Shown in pieces: positions 44,834 to 53,175 of a DNA stretch of 64,000 nt. The stretch spans positions 1,984,001-2,048,000 of the forward strand of contig NZ_CP166679.1 in assembly GCF_041320605.1 (NCBI RefSeq), written 5' to 3'. A program made the position numbers and the translations under genes. Every line of letters begins with the position of its first letter. Within the stretch, counting starts at the first letter, position 1. Below the pieces are notes generated by a model. It worked only from the letters and a program-made list of their open reading frames with translations, did no database searches and had not been told where the DNA came from. This DNA comes from Arenibacter antarcticus. Its GTDB lineage: Bacteria; Bacteroidota; Bacteroidia; Flavobacteriales; Flavobacteriaceae.

Positions 44834-45304
44834 TCAATGCAATTGGAACATTGCTTCTACCTCCACGGCTATATTTCCTGGGAGCATCATTCCTACGGCG
44901 CTTCTGACCCCTATTCCATTTTCGTTTCCAAAAATATCGGCCATCAATTCGCTAAATCCATTAACCACATAGGGTTGTTTCCCAAATTCTGGGGTACAAT
45001 TTACCATTCCTAAAACCTTTACTACGCGCTTTATGTTGTCCAAACTCCCAAAGTGGGTCTGGATGGTGGAGAGCATGGTAAGTGCTACTTGCCTTGCTGC
45101 CAATTTCGCTTCTTCGGCAGTGATATCGTCACCTGCCCTACCTATCATAAGCGAGCCATCTTCCTTTACAGGACCTTGGCCCGAGACATATAAAAAGTTG
45201 TCCACTACCAATAAAGGCCTATAGACCCCGGCCGGTGGCGGTGCGGGAGGGAAAACTAATCCCAATTCCTTAATTCTTTCGGTGATACTGTTATTGTGTT
45301 TCAT
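44834..45304 (-). CDS. RidA-family enamine/imine deaminase
   Basis: A 156-residue member of the RidA/YjgF family; hydrolyses 2-aminoacrylate-like intermediates released by PLP dehydratases. Family features are the start LGLVFPPAPPPAGVYRPLLVVDNFLYVSGQGP, the Arg-containing NIKRVVKVLGMVNCTPEF and the closing VEVEAMF. It is longer than the classic 130-residue RidA and fits the YjgH/RutC-like branch. It starts three bases after the permease stop and is followed by the PLP enzyme gene. Confidence 0.92.
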   Translation of the reverse strand: MKHNNSITERIKELGLVFPPAPPPAGVYRPLLVVDNFLYVSGQGPVKEDGSLMIGRAGDDITAEEAKLAARQVALTMLSTIQTHFGSLDNIKRVVKVLGMVNCTPEFGKQPYVVNGFSELMADIFGNENGIGVRSAVGMMLPGNIAVEVEAMFQLH

Positions 45305-45307
45305 AGA

Positions 45308-46624
45308 TTAAATAAATAAACTTAAGATCAATACGCCAATTAGGCCCATTACTCCCACGGTGGTTTCCATTACGGTCCAGGTTCGTAAGGTATCGTTTAC
45401 CGATAGGTTAAAATACTCCTTGAACAACCAAAACCCACTATCGTTTACATGCGAGAGCATAAGGCTTCCCGATCCTATCGCCAATACCATTAGCTCTGCA
45501 CTTGTTCCCGTGGCAGCTACAAGGGGCAATACGATTCCTGCAGTGGTGAGTCCCGCTACGGTAGCAGAGCCTACACAGACCCTTATGACCGTTGCAACCA
45601 TCCAGGCTAAAATTAGGGGAGATAGGGCTGAATCTTTCAATATTTCGGCAATATATTGACTTACCCCACTATCTATAAGTACTTCTTTTAAAGCTCCTGC
45701 CCCTGCAATAATAAGTAATATCATGGTAATCCCAGAGATGCCGCTACTTACCGAGCCCATTATTTCGGGCATTTTTTTTCCCCTGGCCAAGCCTAGGGTG
45801 TAAATGGCGACCAATACTGAGATAAGCATGGCCACTGCCGGGTTCCCTATAAAACCGATGAAGGGCATTATGGGGTTGTCTGCTGGCAGCATCAGATCCG
45901 CAAGGGTAGACAGCATGATTAGGATGATGGGCAGCAAAGCTGTAAAAATACTGGTGGTAATCCCTGGCATTTCCGATTCTTCTAAAATACGGGGATTAAC
46001 AAATTCTTTTAAGGGAGTGGCCTCTATATTCTTTATAGTTCGGGAAAAAAGGGGGCCCGCTACAATGATGGCGGGAATAGCGATAATTATCCCGTACAAG
46101 AGTGTCTTTCCGATGTCGGCATTAAAGGTGGCGGCGATAGCGGTAGGGGCAGGGTGCGGGGGAAGATACCCATGAGTTACGGATAATGCGGCGATCATAG
46201 GAAGTCCTACGTATAATAATGGGAGCTTGGTAGATGCCGCAATGGTAAAGATCAAGGGGATCAGAATTACGAATCCTACGGAGTAGAACATGGGGATACC
46301 CACAATGAAACCAGTCAATACCAAAGCCCATTGTATGTTTTTAATGCCGAATTTGGCAACCAAACGGGTGGTGATCTGTTGTGCGGCGCCGCTATCGGCC
46401 ACCAACTTGCCCAGCATAGCGCCAAGGCCCAAGATCATGACAAGAAAGCCAAGAGTGTTTCCTATCCCGTCCTGAATAGATTGGACCACCGTTTCCAATT
46501 CCATACCCTCGGCAATTCCGACGGCAAGGGAAACAATGATAAAGGCTATAAAGGCGTTGAGTTTAAATCTGGCAATTAATATAAAGAGGAGTAGTATCCC
46601 AAGAATTACGATTAGTAATGGCAT
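45308..46624 (-). CDS. GntP-family permease
   Basis: A 438-residue inner-membrane symporter with about 12 helices. Signatures of the gluconate:H+ symporter (GntP) family include GFLVMILGLGAMLGKLVADSG, VTHGYLPPHPAPTAIA and LSHVNDSGFWLFKEYF. Members carry gluconate, D-serine (DsdX) or related hydroxy acids. Because the next genes encode RidA and a D-amino-acid PLP enzyme, a D-serine- or hydroxy-amino-acid substrate is likely here. It is the first gene of the four-gene run. Confidence 0.93.
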   Translation of the reverse strand: MPLLIVILGILLLFILIARFKLNAFIAFIIVSLAVGIAEGMELETVVQSIQDGIGNTLGFLVMILGLGAMLGKLVADSGAAQQITTRLVAKFGIKNIQWALVLTGFIVGIPMFYSVGFVILIPLIFTIAASTKLPLLYVGLPMIAALSVTHGYLPPHPAPTAIAATFNADIGKTLLYGIIIAIPAIIVAGPLFSRTIKNIEATPLKEFVNPRILEESEMPGITTSIFTALLPIILIMLSTLADLMLPADNPIMPFIGFIGNPAVAMLISVLVAIYTLGLARGKKMPEIMGSVSSGISGITMILLIIAGAGALKEVLIDSGVSQYIAEILKDSALSPLILAWMVATVIRVCVGSATVAGLTTAGIVLPLVAATGTSAELMVLAIGSGSLMLSHVNDSGFWLFKEYFNLSVNDTLRTWTVMETTVGVMGLIGVLILSLFI

Positions 46625-46762
46625 AAGGTTGGTTTATTGGTAGACAAAACTTTATTTCAATAAATATACTATTTATTAGGGTATCTATAATGAGTGCGAT
46701 CTACCTAAGTGCTTTTTAAAGGGAACACATTGATAATGTGTTAATTATATTGTTAAATTAAC

Positions 46763-47089
46763 CGCTCCGCAAAGTCTCACGACTTTGAGGTTATCATCTT
46801 GCTCGTGTAGGACGAGCCTTCTTTTATTTAGTTGAGTTTTTCGTAATGATAGTTCCGCAAACATCGCTCCGCAAAGTCTCACGACTTTGAGGCTATCATC
46901 TTGCTCACGAAGGACGAGCTTTCTTTTATTTAGTTGAGTTTTTCGTAATGGTAGTTCCGCAAAGACCGCTCCGCAAAGTCTCACGACTATGAGGCTATCA
47001 TCTTGCTCACGTAGGACGAACCTTCTTTTATTTAGTTGAGTTTTTCGTAATGGTAGTTCCGCAAAGTCAGGAGACTTTGCGGAGCGTGG
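46763..47089. repeat. Tandem array A: three 102-bp units ending in a REP palindrome
   Basis: Units start at 46763, 46865 and 46967 (each CGCTCCGCAAAGTC...), 102 bases apart, differing at only a few positions. The array ends with a full palindrome CCGCAAAGTC-AGGA-GACTTTGCGG at 47059-47082. Each unit holds a weaker palindrome AAAGTC-TCAC-GACTTT and a block resembling the 5' end of the RAYT gene at 48 kb. Because 102 is divisible by 3, one frame stays open through the array; it is not a gene. Confidence 0.92.
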
Positions 47090-47090
47090 T

Positions 47091-47669
47091 AAAATTGTAA
47101 ATAATGCAAGTTCACTAAAGTATACTAAAGAAATCAAGAAATTGCTTGCAAAGGAATTTCAAGAACCGTCTTATGAGTTTGTTAGACATTTTGCTAATCC
47201 AGTTTATTCCGGCAGATTAACGGAAAAGGTAATGGGCCAATTTTCAGACTTAGTACTTAAAGCTACAAATCAATTTATAAGTGAAAAAGTCAATGACAGA
47301 TTGACTTCGGCCTTGAACAAGGAACATGAAAAATAACATGAAGAGATTCAAGATGAAGAAGAACCACAAAGCAAAGTTGAAACAACCGAAGAGGAATTGG
47401 AAGGATTTCAAATCGTTGTGGCAATCTTAAGGCGTAAACTCCCGAAAGACAGAATTATCCACAGAGACACACAATCTTATTTTGGAATATTACTTGATGA
47501 CAATAACAGAAAGCCACTTTGTCGACTTCATTTGAACGGAGGGAAAAAATATATTAGCTTATTCCACGAAAACAAGAAAGAATCAAAGGAGGCAATTGAA
47601 TCAATCGATGAAATTTACAGATTTGAAAAAGAATTATTAAAAACCGTCCAGAATTACGAATCTGAATAG
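47091..47669 (+). pseudogene. 3' fragment of a restriction-endonuclease-like gene, stop-interrupted
   Basis: One frame runs KIVNNASSLKYTKEIKKLLAKEF from the edge of array A, through SGRLTEKVMGQFSDLV, to a TAA at 47334-47336, then on in the same frame (ETTEEELEGFQIVVAILRRKLP, HRDTQSYFGILLDDNNRKPLCRLH) to 47669. It matches my memory of the C-terminal half of Bacteroidota proteins with an HsdR-N-like nuclease domain (COG4748-like). The N-terminal nuclease half is missing and the frame begins exactly where the repeat palindrome ends. Truncation plus an in-frame stop make it a pseudogene. Confidence 0.7.
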
Positions 47670-47687
47670 GAAAATGATGTCAAACAT

Positions 47688-48116
47688 CGCTCCGGAAAGT
47701 CTCACGACTATGAGGCTCTCATCTTGCTCACGTAGGACGAGCCTTCTTTTATTTAGTTGAGTTTTTCGTAATGATAGTTCCGCAAACATCGCTCCGCAAA
47801 GTCTCACGACTTTGAGGTTATCATCTTGCTCGTGTAGGACGAGCCTTCTTTTATTTAGTTGAGTTTTTCGTAATGGTAGTTCCGCAAAGACCGCTCCGCA
47901 AAGTCTCACGACTTTGAGGCTATCATCTTGCTCACGAAGGACGAGCTTTCTTTTATTTAGTTGAGTTTTTCGTAATGGTAGTTCCGCAAAGACCGCTCCG
48001 CAAAGTCTCACGACTATGAGGCTATCATCTTGCTCACGTAGGACGAACCTTCTTTTATTTAGTTGAGTTTTTCGTAATGGTAGTTCCGCAAAGTCAGGAG
48101 ACTTTGCGGAGCGTGG
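47688..48116. repeat. Tandem array B: four 102-bp units ending in a REP palindrome
   Basis: Units start at 47688, 47790, 47892 and 47994. The third and fourth units are identical to the second and third units of array A as far as I can read, and the second differs from array A's first unit only near its end. The array closes with the same palindrome (48086-48109) and GAGCGTGG as array A. The RAYT stop codon lies 7 bases after the array. Confidence 0.92.
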
Positions 48117-48122
48117 ATCATT

Positions 48123-48722
48123 TTAACATTGATTATAATTTAAAAACGAATATGGTTTTAGAACGTCTGTTACAGGGTTGTCTACTAATTCAACATCGAC
48201 CAAGCCTTTGCTTTCTACATAATTGCTTGCACTTGAATACCTGTATTGACTCGCCCTTTCAACAATTCCTGCTCGAACGGGGTTCATGTGCACATAATTC
48301 AACTTGGACCACATGAATTTGCTAGAATATATTTCTTCTGCATGGTTGCCGTATTGCCAAAACTGATAGTTCTTATTTCGGCTATGTGTTGCTGTAGCTT
48401 TCTTGAAACTATCCAACATCCATTCCCGTCTGCTCTCTGGTTCGTTTTGGATGCTATCCAATATCTTATTTGCGGTATATTTTTTAAAATCGCGAACTAG
48501 ATTGGATAATTTTCCATCATTGGATTGAATGATCATATGTATATGGTTGCTCATAATTACATATCCATATAAGATCAAACCTTTATTTTCTATGCAATAT
48601 TTCAAAGAGTCAATGACTATATCACGATATAATTGCCTTGTAAACACATCTATCCAATCTACTACCGTAGCAGTAATGAAATGTGCTTTTTCTTGCTCGC
48701 GTATGATATAGCCTTCTTTCAT
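48123..48722 (-). mobile_element. REP-associated tyrosine transposase (RAYT)
   Basis: A 199-residue Y1 HUH transposase-like protein of the IS200/TnpA-REP group. The HUH motif is His60-Ile-His62 in VIMSNHIHMII; later come FWQYGNHAEEIYSSKFMWSKLNYVHMNPVRAGIV and YRYSSASNY, typical of RAYTs. It acts on single-stranded REP palindromes. The frame is intact. A 13-bp-stem palindrome stands upstream (48748-48777) and another downstream (48085-48110), the arrangement of a REPtron. The first 12 codons (MKEGYIIREQEK) recur in degenerate form in every 102-bp unit of arrays A and B, with the start ATG changed to ATA. Confidence 0.92.
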
Positions 48723-49025
48723 TTAGTTGAATTTGTCGTAATGCTAGGTTGCGCAAAGTCTCCCGACTTTGCGCAACGGGCATGTTTGTCTATGTAAGTT
48801 AATAAAAATATCTTGAGCATAAAAAATAGGCTGGCTATATCATAAGGTTTTAGAGTCTATAAGCCTTTGGTTATCATGGGTTTATTTTGTAACTTTAAAT
48901 GTATCCCCCTTTACAAATAGAAAGTTTTTTACTTACCCCCGTCGATGGAGAACTTTTAGAGCAATGACCTTGACTCTTCATCTTGCTTGTACGAATTTTT
49001 TTAATCTTCAACTAAAAGATACTCT
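48723..49025. other. Intergenic region between RAYT and slipin genes
   Basis: 303 bases. It begins with the RAYT upstream sequence and REP palindrome; a stretch near 48980 (TCATCTTGCT then T-GTACG) recalls part of the 102-bp unit and could be a decayed copy. No gene is seen. Confidence 0.5.
48748..48777. repeat. REP palindrome upstream of the RAYT gene
   Basis: Perfect 13-bp inverted repeat GTTGCGCAAAGTC/GACTTTGCGCAAC with loop TCCC, 26 bases upstream of the RAYT start. The core CGCAAAGTC is shared with the palindromes of the 102-bp arrays. Confidence 0.88.
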
Positions 49026-49763
49026 ATGGCACCACCGTTCATTTTTACCGTATTACTGATTTTGTTTCTCCTTTCTGGAATTCGAATTGTTTATGAATAC
49101 AAGCGAGCCTTAAAGTTTAGGTTTGGGAAGTATGTAAGAACCCTACAACCGGGTTTTAGGTGGATTATTCCCCTAGTAGAGACCATTCAAGTCGTAGATA
49201 TTCGGGTGATTACCATCAATATTATCTCCCAAGAGGTAATGACGGAAGACAATGTACCCTGTAGTATAGACGGCGTGGTCTTTTTTAGGATAAACAGTCC
49301 GGAAAAAGCCGTTTTGGAAGTAGAGGAATTCCGTTTTGCCATTACCCAATTATCCCAAGCCGCCCTAAGGGATGTCTGCGGAAAAGTGGAGCTAGATACT
49401 ATCTTATCCAAGCGAGAGGAGATGGGGAAAAATATAAAGGGCATTGTGGAGTTGGAAACCAAGGAATGGGGTATAGAAATTATAGATGTCAAGATAAAAG
49501 ACATCCAATTACCCGAAAACATGAAGCGTATGATGGCCAATCAGGCGGAAGCGGAACGCTCTAGAAGGGCCAGAATTATCCTTGCATTGGCTGAGGAGCA
49601 GGCTGCAGGGAAATTATTGGAAGCTGGGAAGCTCATTGATCAATCCCCATCTGCCATAAAGCTGCGACTCTATCAGACCCTTTCCAATATAGCCGCCGAA
49701 AAAAACTCTACCATCATCTTTCCTTTTCCTGAAGAAGTGCTGCCAAGGAATCAAAAAACTTAA
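49026..49763 (+). CDS. Slipin/stomatin-like SPFH protein
   Basis: A 245-residue membrane-anchored band 7 protein. An N-terminal hydrophobic hairpin (residues 3-20) leads to the SPFH domain: VYEYKRALKFRFGKYVRTLQPGFRWIIPLVE, then VVDIRVITINIISQEVMTEDNVPCSIDGVVFFRI, and AEAERSRRARIILALAEEQAAGKL in the C-terminal coiled coil. Slipins oligomerise in the inner membrane and act as scaffolds or with NfeD-like proteases; no NfeD gene is adjacent. It sits just beyond the REP island. Confidence 0.92.
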   Translation: MAPPFIFTVLLILFLLSGIRIVYEYKRALKFRFGKYVRTLQPGFRWIIPLVETIQVVDIRVITINIISQEVMTEDNVPCSIDGVVFFRINSPEKAVLEVEEFRFAITQLSQAALRDVCGKVELDTILSKREEMGKNIKGIVELETKEWGIEIIDVKIKDIQLPENMKRMMANQAEAERSRRARIILALAEEQAAGKLLEAGKLIDQSPSAIKLRLYQTLSNIAAEKNSTIIFPFPEEVLPRNQKT

Positions 49764-49846
49764 TAGTGGAACTCCAAATTTTTATACCTTAGGTGCAATT
49801 CACAAAAATTAGTAACCTACATACATATATAAAAACTTGAGTGGGA

Positions 49847-50710
49847 ATGGATTCACTACAAAAATTGGGGTTCTCGGAAAAAACTAAATTACTGATTATA
49901 CATGCAGATGACGCGGGACTTTCACATTCCGAGAATAGGGCGACAATAGAAGCGCTTAAGAACGGATTTATAAATTCATACAGCATTATGGTACCCTGTC
50001 CGTGGTATTATGAAATGGCTTTATTTGCAAAAAATAATCCCCAGTTTGATGCTGGGATACACTTAACGCTTACTTGCGAATGGGAGAACTATAAATTTGG
50101 GCCTATTCTGCCTATTTCCGAAGTGCCGAGTTTAGTGGACGAAAATGGATATTTTTATAAAAATAGAGATCAACTAAGAGAAAATGCTTCCCCAATAGAT
50201 GTCCAGAAGGAACTTGAAGCGCAAATAGAGAAAGCACTGAAATTTGGACTGGCACCTACTCATATTGATTCGCATATGTATAGTGTGGGGGCTAATCCAG
50301 CATTCTTTAAAATTTACAAGAACCTAGGCGAAAAATACAATCTTCCGGTTTTAATAAATGAACAATTAATGGAAATGGTTGGGCTAGATCCCAAATTGAA
50401 TATTGATAAAGAGGATCTTCTAATCGACAACGCTTTTGTTGCCGAATTTAAGTATTTCGAAACAGGCAAATTGGGCGATTTCTATAGTCGGATTTTGGAA
50501 AATTTATCAAGTGGCCTAAACCTCATTTTAATTCATCCGGCCTTTGATGATAGTGAAATGAAAGGAGTTACCGTTAACCATCCAAATTTCGGTTCTGAAT
50601 GGAGGCAAATCGATTTTGACTTTTTCACGAATGAAGAAAACAGGGCCAAACTTAAAGAAAATAATATCGAATTAATTACCTGGAAGGACATAACACGGAG
50701 GAAAGTATAA
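49847..50710 (+). CDS. ChbG/YdjC-family carbohydrate deacetylase
   Basis: A 287-residue YdjC-fold deacetylase acting on acetylated sugars such as chitooligosaccharides. Motifs are [16 protein letters not shown] (metal Asp and catalytic base), [11 protein letters not shown] (His ligand) and [11 protein letters not shown] (His ligand), with [10 protein letters not shown] near the end. All zinc ligands are present. There is no signal peptide, so it works in the cytoplasm. The ATG at 49847 is preferred over a GTG two codons upstream. It stands alone. Confidence 0.9.
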   Translation: MDSLQKLGFSEKTKLLIIHADDAGLSHSENRATIEALKNGFINSYSIMVPCPWYYEMALFAKNNPQFDAGIHLTLTCEWENYKFGPILPISEVPSLVDENGYFYKNRDQLRENASPIDVQKELEAQIEKALKFGLAPTHIDSHMYSVGANPAFFKIYKNLGEKYNLPVLINEQLMEMVGLDPKLNIDKEDLLIDNAFVAEFKYFETGKLGDFYSRILENLSSGLNLILIHPAFDDSEMKGVTVNHPNFGSEWRQIDFDFFTNEENRAKLKENNIELITWKDITRRKV

Positions 50711-50833
50711 ATGATGTGCTTATAGCGAAAAGCGCGGTAAGTGCCTAAATTAAACAGGAAATCTCAGGAAACAAAGAGGGTAGGACGCCTGATTTTTATT
50801 CTTTTAAATGAGAGCCGCGCAATCCATCTATGA

Positions 50834-51943
50834 TTATACTCTCAAAAAGAGTTTTTGCTTGTACAAGAAATACAAGAACACCCATTTTACGGCAAGGAGA
50901 CAAATTACCATAACGACTGCGCCGTAGGGCTCTCCTGCTAGCTGGATGAGCCATTGAAAGATGGCGTTGGTAGTATATTTCCAATTAATAAATACCCCGG
51001 ACATATAAATCAGGATGGAGTTCATACCGATTACCTTAAAGAAAAAGGCCCATTTTTTATATCCCTTTATATCGATTATATAATAAAAGACAGCCATCAA
51101 CAAGGTGCTTATGCCTCCACATTGTAGCACAAAGGAGCTAGTCCATAGGTTTTTATTAATCGGGAAAACAAGGTTCCAGATCTGTGCAACAATAATCAAA
51201 ATCACTCCAATAATGGTCAAGCGAATAGCCGTGTTTATATTTTTATCCACTGTGGTGCCCTTTAGGAGATTCCCAACATAAATTCCTAACAATGCCGTAG
51301 AAATTGCCGGGATAGTTGCTATAAGCCCCTCTGGGTCGTGTACCCCTAAAAACAATCTACCTGGTAAAATCAAGGTGTCCAAATAGGAGACAAAATTTCC
51401 TTCCATAGTAAGATCCCCCATAGGATAACCTGGGGCCGAAAAGAATAGGAATAAGAACCAATAGCCTAGAAGGAGTCCGACAAACCAAACTATCTGTGCT
51501 CCCTGTTTGGTGTATAGGTAGATGATATTTGCAAACATATAGGCGAGTCCAATCCGGCCCAATACACTTCCAAAGCGAATATCCTGTATGGGATGTAATT
51601 CTAATCCATTGTTGTACACAATGCCCAATAGTACTAGGATAAGCCCTCTTTTCACCACTTTAAGCAATAGATTTTGTCTGCTGGCACCTTTTTCTATTTG
51701 TTTTCCGATAGAATAGGGGGTAGCCACTCCCGCTAGAAATAAAAATAGCGGAAATATGAGGTCGTAAAACGTAAACCCATGCCAAGCAGGATGATGAAAT
51801 TGGTGGGAGAGCGCATTCCAAAACGGGGAATGGGTAATGTTTGCCATATTGTGGAATATTCCTTCGGCTCCTATGATCCAGAACATATCAAATCCCCTAA
51901 GGGCATCAAGGGAATAAAGGCGTTGGGTAATGGTTGGTTTCAT
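50834..51943 (-). CDS. DUF5009/HGSNAT-like membrane acyltransferase
   Basis: A 369-residue integral membrane protein with about ten helices. The N-terminus QRLYSLDALRGFDMFWIIGAEGI and the following FTFYDLIFPLFLFLAGVATPYSIG are signatures of the heparan-alpha-glucosaminide N-acetyltransferase-like (DUF1624/DUF5009) family. These proteins are thought to transfer acyl groups across the membrane to sugars. The divergent TonB gene and convergent YdjC-type deacetylase gene give no operon context; the substrate is unknown. Confidence 0.87.
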   Translation of the reverse strand: MKPTITQRLYSLDALRGFDMFWIIGAEGIFHNMANITHSPFWNALSHQFHHPAWHGFTFYDLIFPLFLFLAGVATPYSIGKQIEKGASRQNLLLKVVKRGLILVLLGIVYNNGLELHPIQDIRFGSVLGRIGLAYMFANIIYLYTKQGAQIVWFVGLLLGYWFLFLFFSAPGYPMGDLTMEGNFVSYLDTLILPGRLFLGVHDPEGLIATIPAISTALLGIYVGNLLKGTTVDKNINTAIRLTIIGVILIIVAQIWNLVFPINKNLWTSSFVLQCGGISTLLMAVFYYIIDIKGYKKWAFFFKVIGMNSILIYMSGVFINWKYTTNAIFQWLIQLAGEPYGAVVMVICLLAVKWVFLYFLYKQKLFLRV

Positions 51944-52087
51944 GCTTGGTATTGGGTTGGTGATCGAAGTGGTTTAGTTAAGCCTCTAAAGGTATTTATT
52001 TTTCCCATACAAATATTGTATTCAACTGATATATATCATATGATAAGTGGAATTTATATGCGAAATTAAAGGTATAAATGTACGGTC

Positions 52088-52813
52088 ATGGAACTCAAAA
52101 AGAACCCAAAAGCGGATTTGAACAAAAAAAGCGGTCTTTTTTTTGTAATCGGACTTGTTTTGGTGCTTTTTGTGGTTTGGCGGGCCTTAGAGTTACGTAC
52201 ATACCCCAAAGAAAACGCGGTGGTCCAAATGCTTACGGAACCCGATAATTTAGATGAGGTTGTGCCAATTACAGAAGCCATGAAGTTACCGCCGCCAACT
52301 ATACCCCCTGCAGCGCCCGAGGTTATTGAAATAGTGGATGATGTAGATGAAATTGAGGAAACAGTTATTCAAAGTACCGAAACAGATCAAGAAGCAGTAG
52401 TGGAAGTGGCACCGCTAAAGGTAGAAGATATTGTTGTGGAGGAAGTGGAGGAAGATGATGTGGAAGTGCCATTTGCAGTAATTGAAAATGTCCCCATTTT
52501 TCCTGGGTGTAATGGTAAAAGTAATGAGTCTTTAAAAGCTTGTTTTCAAAAGAAAATTCAAGAGCATATACAAAAGCACTTCACCTATCCGGATGTGGCC
52601 GTGGAGTTGGGCATTGAAGGAAGGGTATATGTGCAATTTATTATAGATAACACTGGAAATATTACTCAGATAAAAACGAGGGGTCCAGATAAGTTACTAG
52701 AAAAAGAAGCTAACAGGATTATTGCGGCATTGCCACAAATGGTACCTGGAAAGCAGCGGGGAAGGTCCGTTAAAGTGTCTTATACCATCCCAATAACCTT
52801 TAGGTTGCAATAA
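52088..52813 (+). CDS. tonB: TonB energy transducer
   Basis: A 241-residue TonB. One N-terminal membrane helix (residues 17-35) is followed by a periplasmic linker that starts Pro-rich (PPPTIPPAAPE) and turns very acidic (VDDVDEIEE, VEEVEEDDVEV). The C-terminal TonB domain (about 150-241) has GRVYVQFIIDNTGNI and KVSYTIPITFRL. It passes inner-membrane proton-motive energy to outer-membrane receptors. No exbB/exbD gene is adjacent. Confidence 0.92.
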   Translation: MELKKNPKADLNKKSGLFFVIGLVLVLFVVWRALELRTYPKENAVVQMLTEPDNLDEVVPITEAMKLPPPTIPPAAPEVIEIVDDVDEIEETVIQSTETDQEAVVEVAPLKVEDIVVEEVEEDDVEVPFAVIENVPIFPGCNGKSNESLKACFQKKIQEHIQKHFTYPDVAVELGIEGRVYVQFIIDNTGNITQIKTRGPDKLLEKEANRIIAALPQMVPGKQRGRSVKVSYTIPITFRLQ

Positions 52814-52895
52814 AAGTCAATTGTGGCTTGGAAGTATACGTAAAGTGATTCCTTTTTAAACGTGAAAAACTAAGATTAGAATATTAGAGTATATG

Positions 52896-53072
52896 TCAGG
52901 AGTCAAAAATAAACCCCGTAATAATAATTCCCACTAAAATAAGGACCAAAATAACCGTGATAATAGAGGCTCCAATTTTTGTTTTCTTGTTTTTCTGTAG
53001 GATGTAGTTTCTGGTAGGGTCATTCTGGTTTTTTAGAAGCTCAGTGTTCTCTTCTCCTAGTTCCATCGACAT
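52896..53072 (-). CDS. Small membrane protein, hypothetical
   Basis: A 58-residue protein starting MSMELGEENTELLKNQ at the ATG at 53072; a TTG ten codons upstream is also in frame. It has a polar N-terminal half, a basic patch (KNKKTK) and a single membrane helix of about 20 residues (IITVILVLILVGIIITGFIF). No family recognised. Basic residues on the N-terminal side suggest a cytoplasmic N-terminus. Confidence 0.6.
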   Translation of the reverse strand: MSMELGEENTELLKNQNDPTRNYILQKNKKTKIGASIITVILVLILVGIIITGFIFDS

Positions 53073-53175
53073 AATTTTATAGTTTTCTATTGAAAAACTC
53101 AAAATTACAAGGCAACCATAACACTATTTAATGCAATCCGAGAAAATCTTAACTGGCTTACTGCTATACCAATGT

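Noticed and set aside
46745-47137. Open frame of 130 codons through array A
   Set aside because: The unit length of 102 bases is divisible by 3, so one frame stays open through the repeats. There is no family, and it is explained by the repeat array.
47637-48011. Open frame of 124 codons through array B
   Set aside because: Same cause as in array A; the translated 34-residue repeat mirrors the DNA repeat and is antisense-derived from the RAYT start region.
46763-48116. CRISPR array
   Set aside because: The units are 102 bases long and contiguous, with no unique spacers and no cas genes nearby.
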